Part shown: piece by piece, positions 11,226-26,200 of the stretch
How positions within the stretch are numbered: position 1 is the stretch's first letter
Layout of the letters: each line of letters begins with the position of its first letter
From: Glandiceps talaboti
Lineage: Eukaryota > Hemichordata > Enteropneusta > Spengelidae
Length of the DNA stretch: 64,000 nucleotides
NCBI RefSeq assembly: GCF_964340395.1
Contig: NC_135555.1
Coordinates: 16,037,246-16,101,245, forward strand
Reading direction: 5' to 3'
Position numbers and translations under genes: made by a program
The notes under the pieces: model-generated
Seen by the model: the letters and a program-made list of their open reading frames with translations, nothing else
Told to the model about the DNA's origin: nothing
Database searches by the model: none

Positions 11226-14200
11226 CACACAGATACTGACATGGTTCCACCCACATGTCACCACACAATACATACCACATACATGACATGACATCACACC
11301 ACATCATGAAAATGTTTCCACATATGTGATACAACAGTACTACACAAATGTTCCCACATGACACCACACACACATGGGTACCATACACATTATTACCAAC
11401 CATCCATTTGACACCACACACATGATAAAACTCAATGACTTACATTGAATTTGTCCAGTTTAACAAGGCAAGGTGTTGTACCAGCATTCTGTAAATGTTC
11501 TCTCATTGTTGGTATTGCAGCAAGTCTTTTACTTCCAGGTGTTTTCAATGGATTCAGACTGTACTGGTTACATGAACTGATGGACAGCTGTAAGAAAAGT
11601 TATAGAACTGAAGTGCCCTGTATTATACAATCATGGAAAAGTATGGCTCTATGCATACATAACCCTTAAGGAACATAGTCTGGAGCAGTTTATTTAATCA
11701 ACTCAGAGGGTGGGCTACAATAGTTAAGTGTACATGTACAGTGTATGTGCTGTAACATAAAGACAGCAACATATGAAACCCTTACACAGTATTTAGTGGC
11801 TATTTGGATTCTGAAATGGTTGAATTTTGAATTAATTTTGACCTCTACTTCAAAAGTTTCTACGGTGACCCCTGACTTTTTATCTTGACTTTAATTGAGA
11901 ATGTGTTTTTAGTTTTCTTGAACAAAAGTTGTATCAAAACTTTAAGATCTTTATTTTCAAGACTTCAAGATTTCAAGTAGTATAAATTGAGACAATGGCA
12001 GACAGATATTAGGCTACTTACTGTGGGTGACAAAAGTGGTGTCATGGAATCAGGTACAACAAATGAATATTGATTATCACAGTTCACAGACAAGCTGCCC
12101 AACACAGATGGTGGTGTCCCTGTATGCAATTCAGGTGATACAGAATTGCCTGAAAGAAAATGACATTTCCTTCAATACAATATAAAAGACGAAAGATGTA
12201 CCATGATGAAGCTTTCATTCAAGTAGGCTGTTTACTGCACTGTTGAGATACAGATCGTTACCTCGTACTCTCAGCTTATGTTGACAAACATATCAAACGA
12301 TTCATGTAGTCACACCCCAAAAGTCATTATCACAGTTACCCAGCACCCATTAAATTTACACAACAAATATGTATATGACATGTAAATTACCACATTACGT
12401 AGTGTAACATTTGTATATTTACATACTGATTCATTTGAATAACGAGTCTGACTAGTTGTCATGGTTGAAGGGACAGCATGCTGTCACCGACTAGGCTATT
12501 GGGAGAAAATTTCCATCTGTAGTATCAATTTTGACAATGTAATCATTACAAACAGAGAATATGTGGGCTAGGAGGTACGACCAGCTAAAGATGTATCTCG
12601 ACAGTACAGTAAACAGGTGACCATTCACGTAAATCATTCTACAGGGACAAAGAGAATTCCAATACTTGGCAAAGCAAATGATATATGTACGGCAATGATG
12701 TTCACATTTACCCCAGACAATATGGGTAAGATGTCCATGAAAACTTGGGACTTGCTTGCATAACATTTTTTGGCATGTCACTGGATATTTTCATTTGTAA
12801 ATGTTGTCTGGTTTATACACTTTGTTTAGTGTTGAATGTTTTCATCAAATTGAGGTCATGTTTTTCTTCCATAAGATGTGATATAATGTCTCGTGAACAA
12901 ACAGTTTGTTGTGTTTTGTCTTCCTTGAGGTTCACACATTTAGTAGAACTCCTACTAATTAAATTCTAAAAGTTATACACTGCAAAACATTTCTTTACAG
13001 AAGAAACTGACTCAAGTAAAGTAATTTGAGCTATTATGTATCTTAACTCTGGTATTTTAATTCAACTTAAAAAAAAGTTTCTGCTATGTTTGAACAAGAT
13101 AATCCAATGCATGGATAAGAAATGGCTTAACATGGACATGGACAAGAGGAAGTTTAAGCAAACAAATACAGATATGGGCAGCACACATTCATGTATCATC
13201 TTCAAGTGGATCCCTTTGGGCTCTTGCAACAACACAATTGTTTTTCACATCTTTCACAAATCTCTCCCTAATTGTTCAACTACAACTGTCGATTACATGT
13301 GGTCACTGCACTTAATCTCTTGTGCAGACTTGACAAAATTCATTTCTAATTTGAAAAAAAAAACTCAAAAGGAAGGAGAGAATCATGTATTGATCTAAAA
13401 TATGCACATGTATAAAATTAAATACATATATTATATATTACATATCACAATTATGAATATTAAGATGTTATTCCCAATATTTTTTTTCTTACAGGAAAAT
13501 ATTTCTAACCTAATAGGGCTTTGTCACTATGAGTTGCTAGACAAGTAGTGACAACCTGTAGGTCACAAGTATTTTCCGCTGAATGGAGGAAAATATTGGT
13601 GAATAACATAATTATAACTGTGCCACCAATACCAAAGAAAAATCAGGGAAAGTAATGGTAATTTTGAATGTTTTGACTCATACATTTTGTATATCGAACA
13701 CAGCAAAACCAGTGATGTAGACATGTGTTGTTGTGACATAGATGAACGTTGTCATGAAACATAATGACCAGAGTATCTATTCCACATTTTTTGTTCAACT
13801 TAGATCATGCATGTTATAATACACTTTAAAAACCTTTACCTATTCTAGGTGTGTTGTTGCAGCAACTTAGGGGGCAATTTCTGTGCACAACTGCCTTTGC
13901 ATACATTCTTGTTTCTGGAGTTGTGCATGGACTTGGAGCTACGATGCAGCAGTTGTCAACTGGTGTTCTGTTGTCCTGTCCAGAAGGTAGAACAGTTGTT
14001 GAATCAACTCCCCCTGGTCCTACAGGGCTAATTAGCCTACTCATATCAATCTGGCAATTGAAATCATGAGAACATGTATCAAACAGTTTGCAAAAGATAC
14101 TTGGTATAGATTTTAGTGATAATATGGAACAGAAATCATACGACTCGCATTTAAAGAATAGACACAACTGTAATTTGGAAGGACCTTAAGTAACTGCAGT

Positions 14201-17200
14201 TTGACAAGTCTGAATCAATGCTATGTCATGTGTAGTGTCTGCAGACTACAGGAAGTCATAAAATAGGTTGCCACGTTCTCACCTTGAACAAACTTGAAAA
14301 TAATCATGTTCAACTTGAGAGGGGGTTGTACTTTTTCTGCACAAATTACCCTGCATAGCTAATTACATGTACAATGTAAATGAGTACAAGTTAGGAACCA
14401 CATGAGGCTTTTAATTGCCAAGTTATCTAACTGATACATTGTCAGAATGTTTAGATGAGTAGTTCTTATCATGAGTTTTCTTCCTAATTACAGTTGTGTT
14501 TACTTAATACAGTTTCACAGACTTACCTGAACAGGTCCATTCGCTGTGCTAACAAAGCTAGTTTTCAATAATGCAGAGAAATCTGAGTCAGTGAGTGAGG
14601 ATGAGAGAGTTTCATTCGAAGAACTTAAATCAGTTACTGAAGGTGACAGAAGTTCACTTGAAGAACTTGTATGTGATAAAAGCTCATTGTTCCTGAAGGA
14701 GTCACTATTCCTGTTAAACAGATAGTTGTTGGTTGTCACACGTACACGCTGTCCAGAAAGTAGACTGTTTTGTAAGGATTGGTTTAGAACGACAGGTTTG
14801 CCTCGGCTACAACAAATACACATATACATCATGGGTTATGTGAATATAAATTCACCTCAGAGACATTACATGAAACACTGACTGAATTGTTAAACTACCA
14901 TGTTGTCTATTAGGCTCCATCAATCAAATACTTTGTTTGCTGTCCTTGAATTTCCTCAAAACCTACCAACCAGACAGTGAAAAAAAACCCAGAAAAAACC
15001 CACAATGCTAGCATGTCATGTACAATTCACTTTTCTGTTGATTCATTTTCTGTTTGTACCTGAATCTACCAAAAAGTTTTATTGTCTAAACAACTATTTA
15101 GAAATATGTGTTGTTATTCTGAAGATATCTGAACAGTCTTTCCATTTACAATAGTATCAAATATGGCCTTGCACAGAAATTTTGAGCAAAATGAAATGTG
15201 TTTGTTTTTTTATCAAACCTACCGACACATGGATGGCAAACACACATGCCTTACATGAAATTACATAATGTACAAGTATCATCAGGAGAGAGCTATCATT
15301 AACTGCTACGTGTATATACATGTGAGATTGCTGGACATTGACCTAATCTTATACTTCTTGAGTAATAAGCAGTTCTTGTTACATCATCAAGGGTTCTTAA
15401 TTACTTACAAGTAACATTTTGCCTGTTTAGGTCAACAGGCTTTGTCAAAATGTCCATTTCCTGGCTTTACTGTAGTGAGATCCCCAAATGCAACAAGAAT
15501 ATATGTGTAGTGTATGATATATTGTACCATCAAAATTAAGTTTTTCTACTCTTATAGCTGGTGTGTAGATAAATTCTATACATTATTTACCTGTTCCTGT
15601 TCCTGTTATGTGATGTATACTGTTTAGTAGACACATACACTAAACCATTTCCATTCTTAATGGGTGTTTTTCCATCCCTGACTTTTTGAGGAAGCCTTGT
15701 GACAACAAGGTTTGGAACAAGCTTCAAGTTCAGGTAAGTCCAAGTAGTCCTCTTCTTCTCAGTTGTTGCTCGCAGGGGTCTTTTTTGAGAATTCTTTTTC
15801 TTTATCCGTTCAACAGACATTTTGGCTTTCGTGCTCATTTTGCAGAGTCTAAGGGCATTCATAAAATGTACCTTTCTCATATCTTTATTACCAGATAAAT
15901 CTATAGGCTTTACTGACATGCTAGCAGTTGTTGATACTGAACTTCTGGTTCTCCTAGGTTTATGAGCGACTGAAAACAGGGATGTGGAAGCTGGAGGCGG
16001 TACTTTACCAGAAGGGCTTCTTAATGTGATGCTACGCTTGCAAATGTCTGTCAGTGGTGTTAAGGGTAGATGTGGTTCCTGACAAATAGGACTCCTGGCT
16101 GCTGTTGGACTAAGACTGTTTGAAGTTTTAGGAGAAGATGTTAGTGTTGATACTGGGTCTTGGTACCCTTGGAATAGTTGTATACTACGCTGCCTCTTTG
16201 GAGTGCTACTGTGCCCTGATGGCTGTTGTTGTTGTTGTTGTTGCCCCTCTGAATCATCTGCATCAAACTGTTTACTTGGTCTGTTTTCCCATAGTTGATC
16301 CATATCACTACCTGATGCAGCAGCCTTTTTCTTGTAGAAATCGAACATCAAACTTGTGCATCTGGGAGATTTGGGACTCTGCAGTCTTGGAGATAAGGGT
16401 GACTTGGCTGTTCCTTCTCTGTGGTAACTTAACCTGGGACTACTTTTGCTAAGCTTAGGAGAGGCACTATCTTGACTTGTTCCTTTGAAACTAATCGGTG
16501 ACTCTGGAGGTGTTCTGAAAGGTGATGATGTCGTGCTGTCTGTTAAGCTGTTTTGATATTGAAGTCTTGAAGATGAAGATGGTCCTGGAGAAAACGGTTC
16601 TGCTGCTAAATGTTCTTGTGAGTTTTCAGCAGTAGAAGCAAGATGTGGTGAAGGAGGTTTACATTCTGTTCTGGTCCTACTACTTTCTTGTGATTGAGAT
16701 GATGTCTGTCGTTCAATACTCAACATCATTTCTCTGCTGGTATTCTGCTTTGCAGCTTGTTCTGGTTCATCTTGTACTTGTATATTTACTTGCTCTTTTG
16801 TGGTTCTAAGATCAAGACAATCAGTTTCATCATCTGAGCTTGATTCTTCTCTTTGAAGTTTTTTACACCACAACCCTCGGCGAGAGGGTGTTGCATAATG
16901 AGGCTCGTGTTTACTGTCTGTGTATCTGTGACGTCTTCTGACAGGACAATAGTCTGTCCTGATGAATCGCCCATTTGGCTCTCTGATTTGCATTCTTGCT
17001 TTTGATCTCAGCCAATCCTGTCTACTTTCACAGTAGTTCTGGCTAAACTGTTGAGGAGAACAGTCACTATCAGATAGGCAGTATCTCTCTGATAATTCTG
17101 GAATGGTACATGTATTGAAGTGGTAACCAACCTCTTGGGATGTATGTTCTTTCCTTCTCTCAGCCACAAGAGACAGTGGTTTCTTCCTACTAACACCTCC

Positions 17201-20200
17201 CTCTGGAGATGATGGTTCAATCCTTTCTATATCTCCCATTGGAGGCAGTGGTTCAATTCTTCTTACATCTACCCTTGGAGATAGTGGGGAATTCCTTCTT
17301 ACATTCCCCCTTGGAGATAGTGGTTTAATCCCTCCTACCTCTGCCTCTGAAGACAGAGGTTTATATTGTACATCCACCTTTGACAATACTGGTTCAACCA
17401 TTAAATCCACCTCTGAAGACAGTGGCACAACCCTTCCTACATCCACTTCGGGAAATATGGGTTCCACAATTGCATCCACTTCATCTTTTGGCTGAAGCTC
17501 CAATGCTAACAATGGTGAAACTGTCAAGTCATGAGATGAGGGTGGTATAACCCATTCTGAGTTATTGCTATCAGACTCAGATGATGCTTTCCCTGTTGCC
17601 GACTTCTCGTGTTTTTCTTTGCTTTCTGTGAAATCTTCTATTATTATCACTGATGCAGGACTACCAGGTTCATCATCAACATTGTATATTTCCTTCTGTC
17701 CTATTTCTTTTGAGATTGTTACAGTTTCTCGGTCTCTAGCAAGAGATCTCACTGCAGGATCATTTTTGACATTACCTTTCACACACTTGTCCTTCTTCTT
17801 TGAATATTTCATTTTGGCTTTTGCATGTGAAACAGGAACATCTTTCTCAATTACAAATTTACCTGAACGAAGTATTCTCTTAAATGAATGCATTTGGAAG
17901 TCATCTTCACTATCGCCAATTCTGTCATCAATAGATTTCCCAGAACGGAGAACCCTTTTAAATGGATGAAACTGACCACCCTTGATGATATTCATACTTC
18001 TTTTACGCCTACATCTCATTTCGGATTTGGAGATATTTGCCTTGTTCTCTATTTCAGTGTTTGCTTTTGAAATTTCAACAGGTGAATCATCAATGTTCTT
18101 GCGAAGTAGTGAATCTGGAATCTGTGTTTCATCACTTCTGATTGGTGAATGTGTCCGATTATTTGTCTCTCTGGAAGCGTCTCTATCGTGAGGTAGATAA
18201 GTTGCATCACTTGCACTCTCTGTACATGCTTTTGAATCTCTTAAAATTGACTTTTGACAGACATCTTGTTCTGTCATTGAATGTTCTCCACTCATGGGAA
18301 TGTGGACACTTATTTCAGGACTTTCTTGTACAACAGAAGAATCATTCTTCTCACAAACAAAATCAGGGACTGATCTACTTGGCTTTATATGCTCTATGTT
18401 AGCGCTCCCAATCTCTATTATTTGTTTGTGTGGCTTTTGTCCCACATCCATGGACTTCACCTTCCTTAAAGAATGTTCTCTTTCATGACCACGATGTGGA
18501 AGTGACAATGAGGTCGTCCTGGACCTCTTTGACATGTTAAGACTCAAACTCTCAGTAGCCCCAGACCTTGTTGTTTTGATTTCTTGTTTGCTTGAAAGGT
18601 ATCTTTCTATACTGCCACTATAAACAGTGCTATCAGAGGCATGCACACAATCACCTGGCAGTATTTTCCTCTTTTCCTTTGGCAGTCCCGCTGACTGGTT
18701 TACCCTTTTCCGTTTCTTTCTTGGTATAGGGCTGGAATTTCCATCATCCTCACCAAGACTCTCGACATCTGCCTCTTTCCCAGAATAAGAACTGAAAATT
18801 GCATCATCTAAGATTATCACATCCTCTTCGATATCTGACTCGATAATATCACATATTTCAAGTTCTTTTGCCGTGCTTTTCTTGAAAGTGACTTCCCCAT
18901 CCTCACTGTCTGAGGAATAGATACAAATTTCAACATATTTTGCACCCACACTTTGTGGTACCTGAGTGTCCTTTGGTAGTATTTTCGCCACACTATCTTC
19001 AATGGTCGAATGAATGTTCATTTGTAAATCATCATGTGCACTCATCAACTGCTCATTTGATGTATGTCCTGGAAATTTCATAGGCATTAAGAGACTTTCA
19101 CTTTCTGTAGTGTCTACATCCGTGGTAATGGTCTGGGATTCATTAACATTTGGTTTATTTCTGCCTTTGGTTACACATTCCTGTTTAGTCCTAATACCTT
19201 GTTGACCTATTTCTGTCATTTTTTCTTTTGAAATATCTCTCCTCTTTCCATTTTGTTCAGTTCCTGCATGTTTTCTTCTCCCACTATGCCTACGTCTTGA
19301 ATTTCCATCTCCAGCCAATCTTTTGCTTCTTCTTGGCTGTCCACTACCTTCATCTTCATTGATCCTGTCACCATCCTCCTCCTCCTCACTATCAGAACTG
19401 TCATTTTCTGATGATACAGGACTTTTGGGGTTATTGTTTTGTGAGGTCAACAGCATCTGAAGGAAGTTTATCAATGAATCTTCAGAGGGTGGTCCAGAAT
19501 CCAGCAATTCTATTAATTTGTCAACAGCACAAGATGGACTTGATGTTGCTTCCACTGAAATGCTGGAATCTGGCTCTCTTGCAAGAAACTGTAATTAATA
19601 GAAAATATAAGCTATCAACGACTATTTGCAGCATTTTCTGTCAACTGGATAATGATAATCAATCAATCAATCAATCAATCAGACAGATTTCTATTGTGCC
19701 AATTTCCAGCGCAATGTTCTGTTCAGTAGTGCTGAATGGCTAAAACACACCCTACCCTTTGGTGAACAAATAAGTCTTCAGTTTTGTTTTGAAGCAATCC
19801 AGGCTAGAGGATTGACAAGAGTTCCATAGTTTTGGGGCGACATACGAGAATGAGCGACCTCCATAGGTGATTTGTCTAATAAAATGATAAAGAAATGTTT
19901 CTAGCACCTGGTATCCACCAAGTGATGCGCACTGGTGCTTTACAATAAATATTGTCACAAATAAGCTCTCTCCAAAAGGTATGTCTTAAGTCTTGATTCC
20001 AAAGAATTTCATCTGTGTAGCTCCATATGATTTGAGTTTTGTCCTTGAAACCTTGAGTGTTGTGTATGATGACTTGAACACAAAAATTTTGTAGGGTTGT
20101 TAACTAGGAGAACTTCATGCAAACTATTTACACATTTTGTAGTCTCTTGCAATTTAATGAGTTATATAAACACCAGCTTGGTCTATCTTTCCCTTTATTG

Positions 20201-23200
20201 TTTGTCAAGACGAAATTACATTTGTATACGAAAAGTTGTTTAAATCATTAAAATCCAAAATAAATACCATTTCTCCCCCATATTACCACCTTAATATGAA
20301 ACATTTATGAAAGGGTTTTTAGATTTTCCACAGGCTGATTGCTACAGCTAGTGGTACCCTTTAGCAAACTCAATAATATACTATAGAATTCCGCTTTGAA
20401 ATAAATAGAAGTTGATATAACATCTGTTCAATCCCACTTTTTAGCAAGTACAATACATGTACCTCACCTGTTCAATAGCAGTTCTAGGCAAGTATTTTTC
20501 CATCTTCTCAAGATAATTTCTAACCAGCTGTTTTAGTGAAACCATAAACTCTGCTCCATATTCTTCATCTAGTTCTTCTTGTACATATTTTTGTCTTTCT
20601 CTATCATTCATCAACAGCCTCAATACAAACATCCTGAATTTCTGCATCTGTTTGTTCAGTTTATCAATTTCTTTTTCATTCTGTAAATAAACAGTTTGAA
20701 AATATATTTCCCTTAACAATATGATTTAGGAGTGGTTGTAAACTTCATGTAGACTTTTAATTGTCAAGGTCATGAAGTACAGCTTGCAATGAAAAATGTA
20801 CATGATGATAAATTAAATGTACATTGTACACATATACTACAATGTAGATAAATACATGTAGGTTAACAGCAATGGACCCTCTCATACAACCAATTTGATG
20901 TACCACTGGCACACAACAATTTCTGTGCTTTTCTTTTTTGCTTCGCTTCTCACTCTAATCATTTATAATACTATCAACATCAACCTGTTAATGTAAACAT
21001 GCCCCAAATAATCCGGTATAAACACGCCTGTTTATATTATTTATATGTGCCTCATATATTCGAACACTGCGCATTACGTTGCTTTCTATGGAAAAAGTGA
21101 TGATGACTTAGTGGTCCATACATTCTGCCATGGTACTGACTGAAATCAACCCAGAACTGTTTTTCTATATTGACTGAAATTAACCCAGAACTATTTTGAT
21201 GGATTAAAAATACAGACCGTTTTTGTTTTCATTAAAATCAAACTTTATTACTAAAAAGGTTATGCTTGTGCAGACCTTGTGGATGGAAATTCTGTCGTAA
21301 ACCTACTCATGCAACGGCATTGGAATATTGAATTTGCATACAGCAAATACATCACAACAGTGTATCCTATTGTCTATAATGTATACATTATCAAAAGTGA
21401 GGTATATTCCACAAGCTATATGCCAGAACAGGCAATCGATAGTTTGTATGTGAATATTTGACACATACACTGATTAGTTCAATAACATTCAGAGTCATTT
21501 TCGTTGCTGGAATGAGACTCACTGCACAAATCCAATGATATTTCTTTTTGAGTCGTCACTTCTGTACCGTTTATGCTAGTGTCGCGTAGCATGTGCCTTG
21601 GAGCAAGCAGCTAGCTTTCAAAACAACTGCTCCCATGGGAAACAGCTGATCTAGCATTCTACATCTCTATCATCTTTGATATTCAGAATTGCTGGTACTT
21701 TTTACATGCAGGATGTTAAATATGATGAATTTGGCACTTTGAAGGTTTCCTACACCAGATCTAAATGGTCACTGTGTATGATGTCAACCAAATGAGGTTG
21801 ATCACATAACAGCACATCTAAATATAGTACATGTAATCCATTGTTGGTATTATAGCACCAATTGTCAAACTAAGTTGGACATTCAGGGCACAAAGTCAAG
21901 TTTTATTGTTTTTTAAATTTCCTAACACGAAATTTCATGTATGAAAATATCTGTGGAGATATATAATAAAAATGTTACAGCTATGCGTCGTGCTGATTGT
22001 AGCCTTACCTTCAGGCTTATAACCCAACACCACAGCAATAATAATATAAGTCTGTAGTGTTCATCTCAATAACCAGTGTCTATTTACATAATGACTTCAT
22101 TTGAATACAATCAAATTAGTCAGACATCATTACCACTCCCCATTGCAACCAATCAAATTAGTCAGACATCATTACCACTCCCCATTGCAACCAATCAAAT
22201 TAGTCAGACATCATTACCACTCCCCATAACTTACATAACTGCCCCCAATAAACACTAACTTATTATTGGTTAGAATTCTGTGATTACCATATTTGGACAT
22301 TGCATAACTGCCCCAATAAACACTAACTTATTATTGGTTAGAATTCTGTGATTACCATATTTGGATATTACATAACTGCCCCCAAACTTATTATTGGTTA
22401 GATTTCTGTGATTACCATATTTGGATATTACATAACTGCCCCCAATAAACAATAACTTATTATTGGTTAGAATTCTGTGTTTGATTAACAAGACATGATG
22501 TTAATGACTGTGTGGGTGGTGGTTGTGGTTGAATTTTAAATCATATCTCATGCTTTTCAGGCTAGACTGAAAGAGAGAGCACACTATACATTTAGGTGAA
22601 ATACAGTTTTTTTTATTGCAAAGGACTGGATTCACCAATATGCAAATTACTGTGTGAGTCATACATTGCAATACAGAGACTCATGTGAGTGATACATGTA
22701 CATGTACATGTATTCTAATTTATTTTCGGGTCCATTTCCAGTAAACATAATGACAAAAGCAGTGCTAAAATCCCTAACATTTTCCTGTATGTGCAAAATG
22801 TAGTTTAATATATACATGTACATAATATACATATATATGCACAAGCTCCAGGAAATTGAATCTTTTGTTTTCAAAATCAACACATTTTTCAATTTTTGAA
22901 AAATTGTCCACCGAGATGTGTAAGCAAACACGAGAGAGTGTGTACATTGTAGTGCATGACAGCAGCTTTTTGTGTCAAATGTTTTCTTCGTGTGGTGGAT
23001 GTGCCATTCACACTTGTCCGGCATCAGGAGACCTTAGAAATATAAACTGTTTGTCATAGAAAATATGACCATATCCACATCATATATTGTATACTTAATG
23101 CTTCTTTGATTTGACAAATCCGTTTTATTATTCATTTTTCAATATCAACTTAATTATACTATTAAAATTGCCTGGTCTTTCGTTTGGTTATATAATTTTA

Positions 23201-26200
23201 CCTTTGTGTACAAGGTAACGATTGTAAAAGACAAAGGCTTGGTATTATACAATATGCAAATGTATAATGAGATATTATTCCCCAATATTTTTCTTGTCAA
23301 CCAAGAAAATATGAGTGTCCTAAGGGGCCTTGACACTACAAGTCGCTAGACAAGTACCCTTTGGTCATGAGTATATTCCAGCTGAATGAACCAAAATATT
23401 GGGGAATAATATATCTATACCTCCTCAATGGTAATTCATCAATAAAAGTGCATAATTCATAAATAAAAGTGCAAATGGCATTGCAGCACAAATGTTGACA
23501 GTAAACTTTAATTTTCTGTAACGATTACATGTATATGATTTTGTTGCTGGGCACATTTGCATACATTTTTTGAAGGCTTATTCCCATGCATACCCATCCA
23601 TGGTGTCATATCCATAGGCCATCAATGTTGCTATGGGAATGGTCTTGTTCCTCGGCATATCTACATGTACATACAATTTGCAGTGTTTTATTGATTTACC
23701 TTCCCATCACCAGTGTTATTTTGGCTTGTATGTCATTGTTTACCTGTTGCTATGGGCATGGTCTTGTTGCTAAAGGCATTTACATGTCTTAAAATAATGT
23801 TTATGCAATTGACTACCCATCTCTGTTGCTAAGGGCATGGTCATGGTTGCTAGGATCAATTACGTAAGTATGTCACAGTCGTAATTTGCAGACAACACCT
23901 TTAGAATCATTATCAAATTTCTAATCCAGTAGTTTGACAGGTAAAACTCAATACCAAAATCACTTGCATCATTTACAAGACAGAAGGACAGACAGACAGG
24001 TATTTTACCTTGAAACAACCTGTAGTTCAGTGTTAAAGTTAGGTAGAGAATGTTTCCAAGCAACTTCAAGGAGAGATTCATTCCTGTGCCATTCACATAC
24101 ACTTGTTACCTTATATTAAGTATCCCACATACATTTTAAAGGTTTAATGAGATCAATAAAACAGTACTTTCTGTACACTAAATATTCCTGAGACATTTCA
24201 CCAAAAAAATCATGCTTTTTTAGCTCTAATTTGCATATCACACTTGATCTGTACATACTCAGAAACATCCTGTGAAATTTCAGCCCAAATCAGGCAAGTG
24301 ATTGTTTGATCAAAATGACACATTTAAGAATGTTCCTACCATGTTTCACACCAATCTACTCAATAGTTTTTTAGTTTAAATTTTTTGATCAAAAAATGAC
24401 ATTTTTGTGCGCAAACCACACAACGGTCGTAAGATCATTTTGATTTGAACAATTCCCCAACTACACATCCAAAGTAATGTATCCACCAAATATCATGACA
24501 ATTGGTCCGATGGTTGTTTACTTTAAGTTGTACACACACACACACACACACACACAGGCAGACAGACAGACACTTTTGATGTGTACAGTATAGCACTGCT
24601 GACCCTTATCAGTTCAGTTGTGCTAAAAATCAGGAAAAATAATGGTGACTTGGAATGCTTTGACTCATATTTTGAGTACCACAGGATCAGTGACATAGAC
24701 AAGGGTTGTCATGATGTAGCAAGACCTGGGTATACAATCCACATTTTCTGTTCATATTTTATCTTGGCTTGTGCATAGTACCAATCTGATTTATAAATAA
24801 ATCAAAGACAACCCATTGTGATGTGTGTCTTTGAATCATTCATAAATGTATCATGTCTAAACAAACTGAAAAGCAAGACCTGTCTTACAACCACCAATTA
24901 TAAACTTCAATATTGCTAGTAGGATGTTTACTGTTAAAAAAACATAATCATAATCAATTGATTTGCTTCTGATTATGCAATTTTACAAAAGCAAATAATT
25001 CAAATCAATAAGAAATTAGATTGTACTGGAGCTCATAATTCTTTTATATTTTTATGGGCATAAATGAAATATTACAAATGATGGCCTCATTTATCTTGAT
25101 GTTGTAAATCCACCATAATCTCATAGTGTCACCACCATACTTCTTATGATTAGATGCAATTCAACGTACATTGTATATCGTACAAAATATAGTAACAGCT
25201 AGAATTATAAAACTTACCTCTGGAGGGCATTTCATCTTTATTCCTGATTTTGGAAAATGTTTGTTCAGTTTTGCTAATGCAACGGTGCACTCATAGTTCT
25301 TGCTGATGTGACTCAGTAATGCCTGTGAAGAAAATAAATCACTACTGATGGCATACGAGAATTCATGTTCATGGACTCTGGGTTCATACTTAGTGATGAA
25401 AATTTCTACTCACAGAGTCAAAAACAATTCTTGAAAGCAAATCCCAAATTTTTGCTGACATCTCATCAGCATCGTTAGGGGTGTACTACAATGGGCTACT
25501 GTCTCAGAAGAGACATGTCATGCTGATGGCATAGTTCTAAGCATAACAACAGTTCTTGCATATGTGATCTGCATGTAGCATAATAATTGCATTTCTCGCA
25601 ATTAGGCAATATCTTAACACTTTCATGAATTACAAAATAGCTTGGAGAATATGTCTATATGTCTTAAAGGCATGATATTTAGTCATGTGCAAACTATCAT
25701 TCTTCCGCCAAGTCTTGGATCAGGCACATGTAACATGCTTATTAATGAGTATTTTGCATAATTAATAACATTTCCCAATAGGATGAAATGCCATAATATT
25801 CAATCCCAATTTCATCAAACTTTATGAGTATATTGATGCTATCATAATATCATATGTAGCCAGACCCATATAAGTATTACCTTCCCTTCCATGCAATTTG
25901 ATTAAGATGACTAATTTGCATAATTAATACATTTACCAATTTGAGTACATATCAATGTTTGATAAGAATTTCATCAAACAAAGTGGGTATATCAAACGCT
26001 ATCATGATGTTATTCAGATATGGTCAATTATGCTTGCATATCAAATGAGTCATCTGCATAATTAGTTACATATACCAATTACGTGATATATCTATCATCA
26101 ATGTTTGATTGGAATTTTATAAACTTTAATAGTGGGTATATCAATGCTAATATGTTATTCAAATATGATCAAATGCTTGCATATGAGATAACTAATTTGC

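Noticed and set aside
19553-19555. GTG at the head of the long open frame as a start codon
   Set aside because: The frame is open further upstream to a clear acceptor at 19589-19590 and joins exon 4 in phase. The GTG is an internal Val codon.
15686-19743. Plus-strand frames opposite exon 5
   Set aside because: Antisense shadows of a long coding exon, with no domain or splice support.
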